22,496 nt of DNA from positions 1-22,496 of the forward strand of contig UQWP01000062.1 in the NCBI GenBank assembly GCA_900544825.1, in the 5' to 3' direction. Below are positions 14,276 through 22,299 of the stretch, one piece after another (position 1 is the stretch's first letter; the number at the start of each line of letters is the position of its first letter). The stretch comes from an uncultured Prevotella sp. (lineage in GTDB: Bacteria > Bacteroidota > Bacteroidia > Bacteroidales > Bacteroidaceae). The position numbers were made by a program, and so were the translations under genes. The notes under the pieces are model-generated. The model had not been told where the DNA came from, did not search any database, and saw only the letters and a program-made list of their open reading frames with translations.

Positions 14276-14728
14276 TTATTCTTTTAACAAGTCGTCAAGG
14301 AATTCATCGAGGTCGTGATCCAGATTTTCCATCAGGTCACCACCCAGAATGATGGTATCATCATCGGCAAGATAGAGTTCGCCGAGGTTTTCCTTGTCAT
14401 CATCTTCCAGCACGAAACTATATGGCTTCAGGATTCCGAGATGATCTACAATCTCGGAATTCTTGCGCAAGGTGTCTCGCAAAATCTTTGCCACCTCATC
14501 ATAGAAGTTCTCATCCTTGTTGTCTATCCATTGCTCAACTACGCAGCGGGTAATCTCTGTGTCGTCATCGTCAAAGGCTAGGAGTTCACCACTTTCTTGG
14601 GAAACTCTTACATGGATGTCGGTCAGCACGGTGTTTTCTTCATTTGAAGGTTGTGCTGGAAACTTTTGAGCTATCTTTTTAATAAAGCGCTCAACTTGCT
14701 GAATTGTCATCTGCTCTGTTATTTCCAT
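14276..14728 (-). CDS. Acidic cytoplasmic protein of unknown function
   Basis: A 150-residue protein, strongly acidic, with clusters AFDDDDTEI, VLEDDDKENL, LADDDTI and the C-terminal MENLDHDLDEFLDDLLKE. The first half (EQMTIQQVERFIKKIAQKFPAQPSNEEN) is helical, then come strands VLTDIHVRVSQESGELLAF. There is no signal peptide or membrane segment. The longest open frame starts at 14797, but the -7 element at 14787-14794 makes that impossible; the ATG at 14728 is chosen. I recognise no family. It stands alone between its promoter and the shared terminator at 14234-14259. Confidence 0.82.
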   Translation of the reverse strand: MEITEQMTIQQVERFIKKIAQKFPAQPSNEENTVLTDIHVRVSQESGELLAFDDDDTEITRCVVEQWIDNKDENFYDEVAKILRDTLRKNSEIVDHLGILKPYSFVLEDDDKENLGELYLADDDTIILGGDLMENLDHDLDEFLDDLLKE

Positions 14729-14786
14729 AATCTTAGTGTTTTCGTGCCTCGACACGCTAGGGTGTTGTTGGCTTTCTTGTTTTCTG

Positions 14787-14817
14787 CAAAGGTACACAAA
14801 AAAATGATATAAACAAA
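14787..14817 (-). promoter_or_regulatory. Promoter of the 14276-14728 gene
   Basis: On the minus strand TTTG (14814-14817), 19 bases, TACCTTTG (14787-14794). Start expected near 14782, leader about 53 bases. Confidence 0.83.
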
Positions 14818-14878
14818 GAAGATAGCGAGAAATTTATAAAAAACCTATTTTTATCTGTTTTTTTCGCCGTTTTCTTTG

Positions 14879-14899
14879 TTTTTGGCACTTAAAATGTAA
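14879..14899 (+). promoter_or_regulatory. Second -24/-12-like element, upstream of the rnf promoter
   Basis: TTTTTGGCAC-N6-TGTAA repeats exactly the pattern seen before htpG (4093-4113). Relative to sigma-54 consensus the -24 GGCAC is intact but the -12 reads ATGT, so this is weaker. The palindrome AAACG-TTTA-CGTTT (14906-14919) lies just downstream. Confidence 0.25.
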
Positions 14900-14947
14900 C
14901 ATAGAAAACGTTTACGTTTCTTTTAATTAAATAATCTGCTGATTTTG

Positions 14948-14978
14948 TTTGCCATTTATAAATAATATATTATCTTTG
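14948..14978 (+). promoter_or_regulatory. Promoter of the rseC-rnf operon
   Basis: TTTG (14948-14951), 19 bases, TATCTTTG (14971-14978). Start expected near 14984. The resulting leader (about 97 bases) has small hairpins, ACCT-TAAAAT-AGGT and AAGG-CTAA-CCTT, but no riboswitch that I recognise. Confidence 0.85.
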
Positions 14979-15080
14979 CAAACAAATTGGAATTGCTAAC
15001 TCGACTTTACAATAAGCCACCTTAAAATAGGTGCTCTTGTGTAGGAGAGGAAAGGCTAACCTTATGAACAAGATTCGGAA

Positions 15081-15500
15081 ATGAGTAATAAAATTAATCA
15101 TAATGGAATTGTGGATGGAGTAGAAGAGGGCTGTGTCCGCGTGCGCATCCTTCAGTCGTCTGCGTGCAGTGCCTGTAAGGTGGCTGCGCATTGCAATGCT
15201 TCTGAAACGAAAGAAAAGATTATCGAGGTGCAGGTTGCTGATGCTGTCAAGTATCAGCTGGGTGACTCTGTTATTGTGGTGGCAGATACAGTTGTTGGCT
15301 TTCGCGCAAGCTTGTATGGCTATTTGCTGCCTCTAATCCTGATGGTAGTGTCTTTGGTTGCTGTACTGAAGATCACGCAGTCGGAGGGATATGCCGCCAT
15401 GTCTGCATTGGGGATATTGATACCTTATTATATAGGGCTTTATCTCTTGAGAAACAAACTACGAAACAAATTAAGCTTTAGTCTTGAGCCCTGCAGCTAG
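15081..15500 (+). CDS. rseC: RseC/MucC-family protein, first gene of the Rnf operon
   Basis: A 139-residue inner-membrane protein. The N-terminal soluble part has the cysteine motif SACSACKVAAHC (27-38), typical of RseC. Two transmembrane helices follow: about 74-96 (FRASLYGYLLPLILMVVSLVAVL) and 104-124 (AMSALGILIPYYIGLYLLR). In E. coli RseC works with RsxABCDGE (Rnf) to keep SoxR reduced; in Bacteroidota it heads the rnf operon, and a role in Rnf assembly or electron delivery is inferred. It is separated by 89 bases from rnfB. Confidence 0.9.
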   Translation: MSNKINHNGIVDGVEEGCVRVRILQSSACSACKVAAHCNASETKEKIIEVQVADAVKYQLGDSVIVVADTVVGFRASLYGYLLPLILMVVSLVAVLKITQSEGYAAMSALGILIPYYIGLYLLRNKLRNKLSFSLEPCS

Positions 15501-15589
15501 AATGATTTTCCAGCTTTTCAGGCTCGAATACAAGATGTTGGCTGATATCGGAATAACTAGAAATATTAACAAAACAAATACAAACTATT

Positions 15590-16498
15590 ATGGATTTAAT
15601 TTTGAGTGCTGTCTTGGTGCTCGGTGCCATTGCGCTGATAGCAGCGCTGGTACTTTTCGGGGTATCCAAGAAGTTTGCCGTTGAAGAAGACCCTCGATTG
15701 GGACAGGTGGGAGAACTCCTTCCTGGTGCCAATTGCGGCGGTTGTGGTTTTGCCGGATGTTCTGGTATGGCTGCAGCGCTGGTCAAGGGTGCTGATGCCG
15801 GTAGCATCGACGGACTGATGTGTCCTGTGGGTGGTGCTGACGTGATGGGCAAGGTGGCTGATCTCCTGGGTCTGGCTGTGGCTAACACAGAGGCTAAGGT
15901 GGCAGTGGTTCGTTGTAATGGTTCTTGCGAGCATCGTCCTCGCATTGCCGAGTATGATGGTTTGCACACTTGTGCTGCTATGAATTCTTGTGGCGCTGGT
16001 GAAACAGGCTGTGGATTCGGTTGCTTGGGTTGTGGTGATTGCGTGGCTGCCTGCCAGTTTGGCGCCATCTCCATCAATCCTGAGACGGGCCTTCCTGAAG
16101 TAGATGAGGAAACGTGTACGGGTTGTGGTGTTTGCGCCAAGGCTTGTCCACGTCATATCATCGAGCTTCGCAAGAAGGGACCAAAGGGTCGCCGTGTTTA
16201 CGTTCAGTGTGTGAACCACGACAAGGGTGCTATGGCGAAGAAGGCTTGTAGCGTTGCTTGCATCGGATGCGGTAAGTGTCAGAAAGTCTGCAAGTTTGAA
16301 GCTATCACTATAGAGAACAATGTGGCTTATGTTGACTTCAATAAGTGCCGTATGTGTACCAAGTGTGTTGACGAATGCCCAACAGGTGCTCTCGTAAAAG
16401 TTAATTTCCCAGTTAAGAAGGCAAAGCCAGCTGCTGAGGCTGCTCCTGAAGCAGAAGCTCCGGTTGCTGCACCCGCTGAAGAAAAGAAGGAGGACTAA
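15590..16498 (+). CDS. rnfB: Rnf complex subunit RnfB, multi-iron-sulfur electron entry protein
   Basis: A 302-residue electron-input subunit of the Rnf ferredoxin:NAD+ oxidoreductase. Residues 4-24 form the membrane anchor. A Fe-S domain follows with C49-X2-C52-X4-C57-X20-C78 (GANCGGCGFAGCSG). Four ferredoxin-type CxxCxxCxxxC motifs come next: C145-C155, C176-C186, C224-C234 and C253-C263. E. coli RnfB (192 residues) has two such motifs; four are usual in anaerobes and allow longer electron relay from reduced ferredoxin. The tail (about 272-302) is Ala/Pro/Glu-rich and low in complexity. Its last codons contain AAGGAGG (16487-16493), the ribosome binding site of rnfC, three bases before which rnfB ends. 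Confidence 0.96.
   Translation: MDLILSAVLVLGAIALIAALVLFGVSKKFAVEEDPRLGQVGELLPGANCGGCGFAGCSGMAAALVKGADAGSIDGLMCPVGGADVMGKVADLLGLAVANTEAKVAVVRCNGSCEHRPRIAEYDGLHTCAAMNSCGAGETGCGFGCLGCGDCVAACQFGAISINPETGLPEVDEETCTGCGVCAKACPRHIIELRKKGPKGRRVYVQCVNHDKGAMAKKACSVACIGCGKCQKVCKFEAITIENNVAYVDFNKCRMCTKCVDECPTGALVKVNFPVKKAKPAAEAAPEAEAPVAAPAEEKKED
16487..16493 (+). promoter_or_regulatory. Perfect Shine-Dalgarno sequence for rnfC
   Basis: AAGGAGG lies within the end of rnfB, eight bases before the rnfC ATG. Strong Shine-Dalgarno sites are rare in Bacteroidota. Confidence 0.75.
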
Positions 16499-16501
16499 AT
16501 C

Positions 16502-17854
16502 ATGAATTTGAGAACTTTTAGAATTGGTGGAGTTCACCCAGAAGAGAATAAGATTACTGCCGAGATGGCTACTCAGGTAGCTCCTCTCCCTAAGCAGGCT
16601 ATTTTCCCACTTGGTCAGCACATCGGTGCTCCTGCCAAGCCTGTAGTTGCCAAGGGCGACAAGGTGAAGGTGGGTACACTCATCGCTGAGGCTGGTGGCT
16701 TTGTGAGTGCTCCTATTTACAGTTCCGTTTCTGGAACCGTGTTCAAGGTAGATACATCCATTGATGCTACCGGTTATCGCAAGCCTTGTATTATTATTAA
16801 TGTTGAGGGCGACGAGTGGGAGGAGAGCATCGACCGCTCTGATAAACTCGAGACTCTGGAGGCTCATGCTGAGCTGACTCCAGAAGAGATTGTCAACCGT
16901 ATCAAGGTGGCTGGTGTCACTGGTATGGGTGGTGCCGGTTTCCCAACCTTCATCAAGCTTTGCCCTCCTCCAGGAGCCAAGGCTGAGTGCGTCATCATCA
17001 ATGGTGTAGAGTGCGAACCTTATATCACAGCCGACTATCGCCTGATGATGGAGCATGCCGATGAGATTCTCGTTGGCTTGAACCTTCTGATGAAGGCGGC
17101 AAAGGTAGAGAAGGGCTATATCGGTATCGAGGACAACAAGCCTGCTGCCATCAAACTCTTTGAGGAGAAGACAGCCAATGATTCCCATATTGAGATTGTT
17201 CCTCTTGCCAAGAAGTATCCTCAGGGTGGTGAAAAGCAGTTGGTTGATGCGGTTATCCGCCGTCAGGTTCCTGCTCCTCCAGCTATCCCTGTCAACGTTG
17301 GAGCAATTGTTCAGAATGTAGGTACTGCCTTCGCTGTTTATCAGGCTGTTATGAAGAATAAGCCTCTCTTTGAGCGCTATACTACCGTAACCGGTAAGCA
17401 GGTGAAAAATCCAGGCAACTTCCTCGTGCGTATGGGAACCCCATTCTCTCAGATGATTGAGAATTGTGGCGGTTTGCCAGAAGGCGACAACAAGGTGCTG
17501 GCTGGTGGTCCGATGATGGGTAAGGCTGTTATCAGTCTTGATGTTCCGGTAACCAAGGGTACCAACTCCATTACCGTATTGACCGATGCGGATGCTCATC
17601 GCAAGAAGGCTCAGCCATGTATCCGCTGTGCCAAGTGTGTGGATGCCTGCCCAATGGGCTTGGAGCCATACTTGCTTGCTACCTTGAGCGTAGTGAAGGA
17701 TTATGAGCGTCTGGAGGCAGAGGAGGTAACATCCTGCATCGCCTGCGGTTCATGCCAGTTCACCTGTCCATCTCATCGTCCTATTCTCGATAACATCATC
17801 AATGGTAAGGCTGCGGTGATGGGCATCATCAGAGCACGAAGTGCCAAGAAGTAA
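16502..17854 (+). CDS. rnfC: Rnf complex subunit RnfC, NADH/FMN-binding
   Basis: A 450-residue peripheral subunit on the cytoplasmic side that binds FMN and NAD(H). The N-terminal part has the HPEENK motif (12-17) and a sandwich-hybrid domain. The complex-I 51-kDa-like domain carries GMGGAGFPT (141-149) and INGVECEPYITADYRLM (166-182). Two [4Fe-4S] motifs close it: C373-X2-C376-X2-C379-X3-C383 followed by Pro, and C412-X2-C415-X2-C418-X3-C422 followed by Pro. The family length in anaerobes is about 440. The start is fixed by the Shine-Dalgarno sequence at 16487-16493. It is transcribed with rnfB. Confidence 0.97.
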   Translation: MNLRTFRIGGVHPEENKITAEMATQVAPLPKQAIFPLGQHIGAPAKPVVAKGDKVKVGTLIAEAGGFVSAPIYSSVSGTVFKVDTSIDATGYRKPCIIINVEGDEWEESIDRSDKLETLEAHAELTPEEIVNRIKVAGVTGMGGAGFPTFIKLCPPPGAKAECVIINGVECEPYITADYRLMMEHADEILVGLNLLMKAAKVEKGYIGIEDNKPAAIKLFEEKTANDSHIEIVPLAKKYPQGGEKQLVDAVIRRQVPAPPAIPVNVGAIVQNVGTAFAVYQAVMKNKPLFERYTTVTGKQVKNPGNFLVRMGTPFSQMIENCGGLPEGDNKVLAGGPMMGKAVISLDVPVTKGTNSITVLTDADAHRKKAQPCIRCAKCVDACPMGLEPYLLATLSVVKDYERLEAEEVTSCIACGSCQFTCPSHRPILDNIINGKAAVMGIIRARSAKK

Positions 17855-17904
17855 GCGTTCACATCAAGAATGAATTTCATTTAAGAAAGAATTTAAAAGA
17901 TAAA

Positions 17905-18906
17905 ATGGGAAAATTAATCGTTTCATTATCGCCACATGCCCACGGAAATGAGAGCGTGGAGAAGAATATGTACGGAGTGATCATTGCTCTCGTACCTGCC
18001 ATCCTCGCATCTTTCTATTTCTTTGGTTTGGGTTCAGCAGTCGTACTGCTCACCTCTGTGGCAGCCTGCGTCTTCTTTGAGTGGGCAATTACAAAATATC
18101 TCCTGAAGGAGGAGACCTGCTTGCTCGATGGTTCTGCCATCATCACCGGTCTCTTGCTCGGCATGAACTTGCCAAGTAACCTTCCTCTCTGGATCATCAT
18201 TATCGGTGCCCTGTTTGCCATCGGTGTAGGTAAGATGAGTTTCGGCGGTTTGGGTAACAATCCTTTCAATCCCGCTTTGGTGGGCCGTTGCTTCCTGCTC
18301 GTCAGCTTCCCTGCCCAGATGACTTCATGGCCAGTGGCTGGACAGATGCTCAGCTATACCGATGCTACAACAGGTGCTACACCACTGGCTATCATGAAGA
18401 CCGCCATCAAGACTGGCGATGCTTCTCTCCTGAATCAGTTGCCTGATTCCTTGAGCCTGCTCTTCGGTGCTACTGGCGATACCTTCGGTGCCGGAACTAC
18501 CGGTGAGGTTTGTGCATTCGCCCTGTTGCTCGGTTTGGCTTACATACTTTGGAAGAAGGTCATCACCTGGCATATACCAGTAAGCATCATCGCTACTGTA
18601 TTCGTTTTCAGCGGTTTGATGCATTTGGCTAATCCTGTTTATGCCAATCCCTTGGCAGTCATCTTCAGTGGTGGTCTGATGCTCGGTGCCATCTTCATGG
18701 CTACTGATTACGTTACATCACCAATGACTCACAAGGGTATGCTCATCTACGGTGTCTGCATCGGTCTTCTCACCGTCATCATCCGTAACTGGGGTAGCTA
18801 TCCAGAAGGTATGTCGTTCGCCATTCTCATCATGAATGCGTTCACACCTCTTATTAACACATACGTTAAACCAAAGCGCTTCGGTGAGAAGCCTGCTAAG
18901 AAATAA
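17905..18906 (+). CDS. rnfD: Rnf complex membrane subunit RnfD
   Basis: A 333-residue polytopic inner-membrane subunit, homologous to NqrB, carrying covalent FMN and part of the ion path. Many hydrophobic segments are visible from residue 24 to the end. The FMN-attachment sequence is TTGATPLAIM (155-164), with Thr159 as the expected flavin-bound residue. GNNPFNPALVGR (117-128) is the conserved loop also seen in NqrB. It starts 50 bases after rnfC without a Shine-Dalgarno sequence. Confidence 0.96.
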   Translation: MGKLIVSLSPHAHGNESVEKNMYGVIIALVPAILASFYFFGLGSAVVLLTSVAACVFFEWAITKYLLKEETCLLDGSAIITGLLLGMNLPSNLPLWIIIIGALFAIGVGKMSFGGLGNNPFNPALVGRCFLLVSFPAQMTSWPVAGQMLSYTDATTGATPLAIMKTAIKTGDASLLNQLPDSLSLLFGATGDTFGAGTTGEVCAFALLLGLAYILWKKVITWHIPVSIIATVFVFSGLMHLANPVYANPLAVIFSGGLMLGAIFMATDYVTSPMTHKGMLIYGVCIGLLTVIIRNWGSYPEGMSFAILIMNAFTPLINTYVKPKRFGEKPAKK

Positions 18907-18911
18907 GGAGG
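18906..18911 (+). promoter_or_regulatory. Perfect Shine-Dalgarno sequence for rnfG
   Basis: AGGAGG overlaps the last base of the rnfD stop codon and lies eight bases before the rnfG ATG at 18920. Confidence 0.75.
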
Positions 18912-18919
18912 ATTGAGAC

Positions 18920-19594
18920 ATGCAGAAATTAGAATCATCATTAAAGAACATGGTTTGGGTACTCGTAGGTGTAGCACTCGTTGTGGGTGCCGTGCTGGCT
19001 TGTATCAACAATCTTACTTCTGGTCCTATCGCCGAGAAGGCAGCACAGAGTCTGGCTACCGGTATCAAGAGCGTGATGGGTACTGAAGATCTCCAGGTGG
19101 CTGAGCCAGAAGAGGTGAAGCAGGAGTTTGGCGGCAAGGAGTTTACCTTTATCCTCCACAAGTGCTCTGACAAGAGTGGCAAGGAGTTGGGTGCTGCCGT
19201 AGAGAGTACTACCGGCGGTTTCGGTGGCGACTTGAAGGTGCTCGTAGGTTTCGATACCGAGGGCAAGATCATGGGTTACACCATCCTTCAGGCTTCAGAG
19301 ACTCCGGGTCTGGGTGCCAAGGCAACTACCTGGTTCCAGAAAGACGGAAAGGGTAGCATCATCGGAAAGACTCCAAAGGATGGCGACCTCCACGTAAGTA
19401 AGGACGATAAGGGCGGCAATGCAGTAGATGCCATCACCGCATCAACCATTACCAGCCGTGCCTTCCTCAAGGCTATCAATCAGGCTTATGCTGCCTATGC
19501 AGGTAAGAGTGTTGATGGCGAGAGTGGTGCATCTCAGAAAGCTGAAGCTGAGAGCGGTGCGTCTAAAGTTGAACATAACGAAAAGAAAGGATAA
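18920..19594 (+). CDS. rnfG: Rnf complex subunit RnfG, covalent FMN
   Basis: A 224-residue subunit with one transmembrane helix (about 11-29) and a periplasmic FMN-binding domain. The flavinylation region DAITASTITSRA (170-181) corresponds to the family's DAxSGATxTS; here the core reads TAST with Thr176 as the expected FMN site. The Gly of SGAT is Ala. GGFGGDLKVLVGFD and ETPGLGAKA (127-135) are family hallmarks. The tail contains ESGAS twice (201-205, 211-215) and is low in complexity. It is 13 bases after rnfD with a strong ribosome binding site. Confidence 0.95.
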   Translation: MQKLESSLKNMVWVLVGVALVVGAVLACINNLTSGPIAEKAAQSLATGIKSVMGTEDLQVAEPEEVKQEFGGKEFTFILHKCSDKSGKELGAAVESTTGGFGGDLKVLVGFDTEGKIMGYTILQASETPGLGAKATTWFQKDGKGSIIGKTPKDGDLHVSKDDKGGNAVDAITASTITSRAFLKAINQAYAAYAGKSVDGESGASQKAEAESGASKVEHNEKKG

Positions 19595-19600
19595 GCCGAT

Positions 19601-20185
19601 ATGAGTAATATGAAAATTTTGATGAACGGACTCATCAAGGAGAACCCTACCTTCGTGTTGCTCCTCGGTATGTGTCCTACTTTGGCTACAACAACCAGTG
19701 CCATCAATGGTCTTTCTATGGGATTGGCTACTATGGCAGTATTGGTTTGTACCAACTTTGTGATTTCATGTATCAAGAAGATTACCCCGGATATGGTTCG
19801 CATCCCTGTTTTCATCGTTGTGATTGCAGCCTTCGTAACCATCCTGCAGATGTTGATGAGTGCCTATGCTCCTGACAGCATCAACCAGGCACTGGGTATC
19901 TACATCCCATTGATTGTAGTAAACTGTATCATTCTGGGTCGTGCAGAGAGCTTCGCAGCCAAGAACTCACCGATTGCCAGTCTCTTTGATGGTCTCGGCT
20001 GCGGTTTGGGTTTCACTCTCGGTTTGACTATCCTGGGTAGTGCCCGTGAGATCCTCGGTGCTGGTAGCGTATTCGGTATCACTCTGTTGCCAGAGACTAC
20101 CAATATCTTGATGTTCATCCTGCCTCCTGGAGCTTTCCTCACATTGGGATACATCATTGCAATATTTAATAAGGTAAAGAAGTAA
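19601..20185 (+). CDS. rnfE: Rnf complex membrane subunit RnfE
   Basis: A 194-residue polytopic membrane subunit of the RnfE/NqrD family, with about six hydrophobic helices. The start KENPTFVLLLGMCPTLATTTSA is characteristic; LGMCP holds the Cys thought to share a [2Fe-2S] cluster with RnfA within the membrane. GIYIPLIVVNCIILGRAE and GLGFTLGLTILGSAREILG match the second half-repeat. It begins six bases after the rnfG stop, with a weak AAAGGA upstream, so coupling is likely. Confidence 0.96.
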   Translation: MSNMKILMNGLIKENPTFVLLLGMCPTLATTTSAINGLSMGLATMAVLVCTNFVISCIKKITPDMVRIPVFIVVIAAFVTILQMLMSAYAPDSINQALGIYIPLIVVNCIILGRAESFAAKNSPIASLFDGLGCGLGFTLGLTILGSAREILGAGSVFGITLLPETTNILMFILPPGAFLTLGYIIAIFNKVKK

Positions 20186-20225
20186 GCGTAGGCATCGCTT
20201 CAATCCATGAAATAGAATAGAAATT

Positions 20226-20828
20226 ATGGAATATTTATTGATATTTATCTCTGCGATATTCGTCAACAACATCGTCTTGTCGCAGTTCCTCGGTATCTGT
20301 CCGTTCCTGGGCGTATCGAAGAAAGTTGATACAGCCATCGGTATGGGTGGTGCCATCGCCTTCGTCTTGACCTTGGCAACCATCATTACCTGGTGTGTTC
20401 AGAAGTATGTACTCGATCCATTCGGATTGCAATATCTCCAGACCCTGGCGTTCATCCTCGTGATTGCTGCCTTGGTTCAGATGGTAGAGATCATTCTCAA
20501 GAAGGTTTCTCCTGCGCTTTATCAGGCGCTCGGCATCTTCCTGCCTTTGATTACTACCAACTGTGCTGTGCTGGGTGTAGCCATCCTGGTTATCCAGAAG
20601 GACTACAATCTCTTGGAGAGTGTGGTTTATGCCTTCTCTACAGCTCTTGGCTTTGCTCTGGCTCTCATTGTCTTCGCCGGCATTCGTGAGCAGCAGGCTT
20701 TGGTTCGCATTCCTAAGGGTATGCAGGGCGTAGCCATCGTCATGGTTACAGCCGCTCTCCTCAGTCTTGCCTTCATGGGCTTCTCTGGTGTAGATGGTGG
20801 CTTGAAGGCTTTGTTTGGATTGGAATAA
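20226..20828 (+). CDS. rnfA: Rnf complex membrane subunit RnfA
   Basis: A 200-residue polytopic membrane subunit of the RnfA/NqrE family, structurally a mirror of RnfE. The N-terminus has FVNNIVLSQFLGICPFLGVSKK (13-34), with the Cys that pairs with that of RnfE for the intramembrane iron-sulfur cluster. The second half has ALGIFLPLITTNCAVLGVAI (102-121). About six helices are visible. It is the last gene of the operon, 40 bases after rnfE, and is followed by a strong terminator. The order rnfB-C-D-G-E-A is the one usual in Bacteroidota. Confidence 0.96.
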   Translation: MEYLLIFISAIFVNNIVLSQFLGICPFLGVSKKVDTAIGMGGAIAFVLTLATIITWCVQKYVLDPFGLQYLQTLAFILVIAALVQMVEIILKKVSPALYQALGIFLPLITTNCAVLGVAILVIQKDYNLLESVVYAFSTALGFALALIVFAGIREQQALVRIPKGMQGVAIVMVTAALLSLAFMGFSGVDGGLKALFGLE

Positions 20829-20847
20829 AAGATTGTATTAGTTAGTT

Positions 20848-20914
20848 AAAAACGCCCTGAAAGGGCAAAAGCATTATATAAGGTTGATGCTTTTGCGCTT
20901 TCAGGGCGTTTTTT
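20848..20914. terminator. Long bidirectional terminator after rnfA
   Basis: AAAAACGCCCTGAAAG pairs with CTTTCAGGGCGTTTTT; after one G/G mismatch GCAAAAGCAT pairs with ATGCTTTTGC, giving about 25 pairs with a 12-base loop. T-runs lie on both strands, so it ends rnfA and the convergent plug gene. The stem overlaps the last bases of the plug coding sequence. Confidence 0.93.
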
Positions 20915-22181
20915 ATTGGCAGCTATTCCAGCCTACCAGTCTGTCGGTTCTGTCTCCTGTACCCCGATAATAGATAAGGGCATCATAGCGGTTGGTGGTC
21001 TGAAAGAAGTTTCCCTCCGTGCTAACGGGTTGCGTGCTGCCGTCGTTTTTGAGCACCAGATACTGGTAACTGTAATAACCTTGCTTGAGCAGTACGGTGG
21101 CGTGATAGCTGTGGTCGGCTTCGTTGTATTCCATCCGATAGGTAGGCGAAAAGCGGTCGTAGGTCCAGTCTGCATTCAGATATACGTCGCCTGGCTGGCG
21201 ATTGGTCTGTAGCCTGAAATGTACCGGCGCATACTCGCAGGTGAAGTTATTGTCCTCGTTGTCGCTGTTTCGTACGTAGAAGGAACCTTTGGCGCTCTCA
21301 TCGTGTACGTAGTTGGGGCGAGGGGTATCAGGCATCACATAGACCTGATACTCTTCTCCATCCCATTTTATCTCGTCGATTCCCATTGTAGGGTGATCCA
21401 TATCCAGCAGTTCGAATTTTCGGTATTCATTTCCTGCATCGAATATCAGCTGGCGGTTGTGCTGCCATCGCAGTCCCTCTGCGCTGATATAATCAGGTTT
21501 GGCATTCCATACAGCCTGATTCCAACGTCCGTTCTGCAGCACCACGGTTTTGATCTGCTGCGAAGGGTTGGTTACTCTCAGGTTGCCGTAGTTCACATTC
21601 ATACTTACCTGTTGATGCTGCTTGTTGATGTCGATGTCCGTATTCGAAGAATATCCGATGGCAACCTGCACCTGTGGCTCTACTACCATAAAGCAGGCGG
21701 TGAGTATCTTTCTGCCGTCCTTATCGGTAGCTTCATCCTTTTGATTGTTCGTCTCCGCATTGTCATCATAGATGGTGAGCTTGTAGTTTCCGCTCATGGT
21801 GATGTGGCAGTTCTCGTTGGGGATGGTGAGGCGATAGTGGGTGTAAAGATGGTTGGTGTTGAGCGATTGCTCGATGTTGTCGATAGCTTGCTCGTGGTTC
21901 CATCCCTTCAGATAGTCGGTCTCGAAGAGTCCCTGTGATACCTTCCAGTTGGCATCGCAATGTTCTATCTTGTAGGTGTATCGATGATAATCGTGGGTCA
22001 TGTCATCGAAGTCGATGTGGATGGGTTGCCCATTCAGCTGGGTAATGGGCAGGGCTTGCCAGTCGGTGCCCGCCACCACCTGTAGGGTGGTGATGCGCTG
22101 ACTGTATATCTCGTGTCTCTGCGCCCGTGAGGGCAGGGCAGCGAGGGCGAGAAGTATATGGAGAGTCAATATCTTTTTCAT
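20913..22181 (-). CDS. DUF5103 / type IX secretion system plug-like protein
   Basis: A 422-residue exported protein. MKKILTLHILLALAALPSRAQ is a Sec signal peptide. The N-terminal part (YKIEHCDANWKVSQGLFETDYLKGWN, then YTHYRLTIPNENCHITMSGNYKLTIYDD) strongly matches DUF5103, the first domain of the Plug protein. In the type IX secretion system, Plug closes the outer-membrane SprA translocon when it is idle. The C-terminal part is rich in beta strands (RQPGDVYLNADWTYDRFSPTYRMEY, GYYSYQYLVLKNDGS). The frame extends to 22217, but a perfect promoter at 22187-22218 and the signal peptide fix the start at 22181. No other secretion gene is in the window. Confidence 0.88.
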   Translation of the reverse strand: MKKILTLHILLALAALPSRAQRHEIYSQRITTLQVVAGTDWQALPITQLNGQPIHIDFDDMTHDYHRYTYKIEHCDANWKVSQGLFETDYLKGWNHEQAIDNIEQSLNTNHLYTHYRLTIPNENCHITMSGNYKLTIYDDNAETNNQKDEATDKDGRKILTACFMVVEPQVQVAIGYSSNTDIDINKQHQQVSMNVNYGNLRVTNPSQQIKTVVLQNGRWNQAVWNAKPDYISAEGLRWQHNRQLIFDAGNEYRKFELLDMDHPTMGIDEIKWDGEEYQVYVMPDTPRPNYVHDESAKGSFYVRNSDNEDNNFTCEYAPVHFRLQTNRQPGDVYLNADWTYDRFSPTYRMEYNEADHSYHATVLLKQGYYSYQYLVLKNDGSTQPVSTEGNFFQTTNRYDALIYYRGTGDRTDRLVGWNSCQ

Positions 22182-22186
22182 GTTTG

Positions 22187-22218
22187 CAAAGATACTGTAA
22201 AAAGGGGAAATTACCAAA
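22187..22218 (-). promoter_or_regulatory. Promoter of the plug gene, almost no leader
   Basis: On the minus strand TTTG (22215-22218), 20 bases, TATCTTTG (22187-22194), then CAAAC-type sequence and ATG at 22181. Only five bases separate the -7 element from the start codon, so the message should have a leader of zero to a few bases. Confidence 0.8.
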
Positions 22219-22227
22219 TGTAGGGAT

Positions 22228-22267
22228 AAAAAAATAACTTGCAGTAGTCTGAAAGACTAATTGCAAG
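22228..22267 (-). terminator. Terminator of the tRNA-Glu transcript
   Basis: On the minus strand CTTGCA and TGCAAG (22238-22243, 22262-22267) plus an inner TAGTCT/AGACTA stem form about 12 pairs with a small internal loop, followed by TTA and seven T (22228-22234). Confidence 0.8.
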
Positions 22268-22299
22268 CTTGTCAACAATCACTAACTATAAAAGATTCG

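Noticed and set aside
14729..14797. Upstream start (14797) for the acidic protein
   Set aside because: It lies in the promoter (TACCTTTG at 14787-14794 on the minus strand).
14984..15080. Riboswitch in the rseC-rnf leader
   Set aside because: Only short hairpins are visible and no known riboswitch core could be matched by eye.
15596..17599. A 667-codon open frame on the minus strand
   Set aside because: It is antisense to rnfB and rnfC, which have clear cofactor motifs; the frame stays open because of codon bias, and its translation resembles no protein family.
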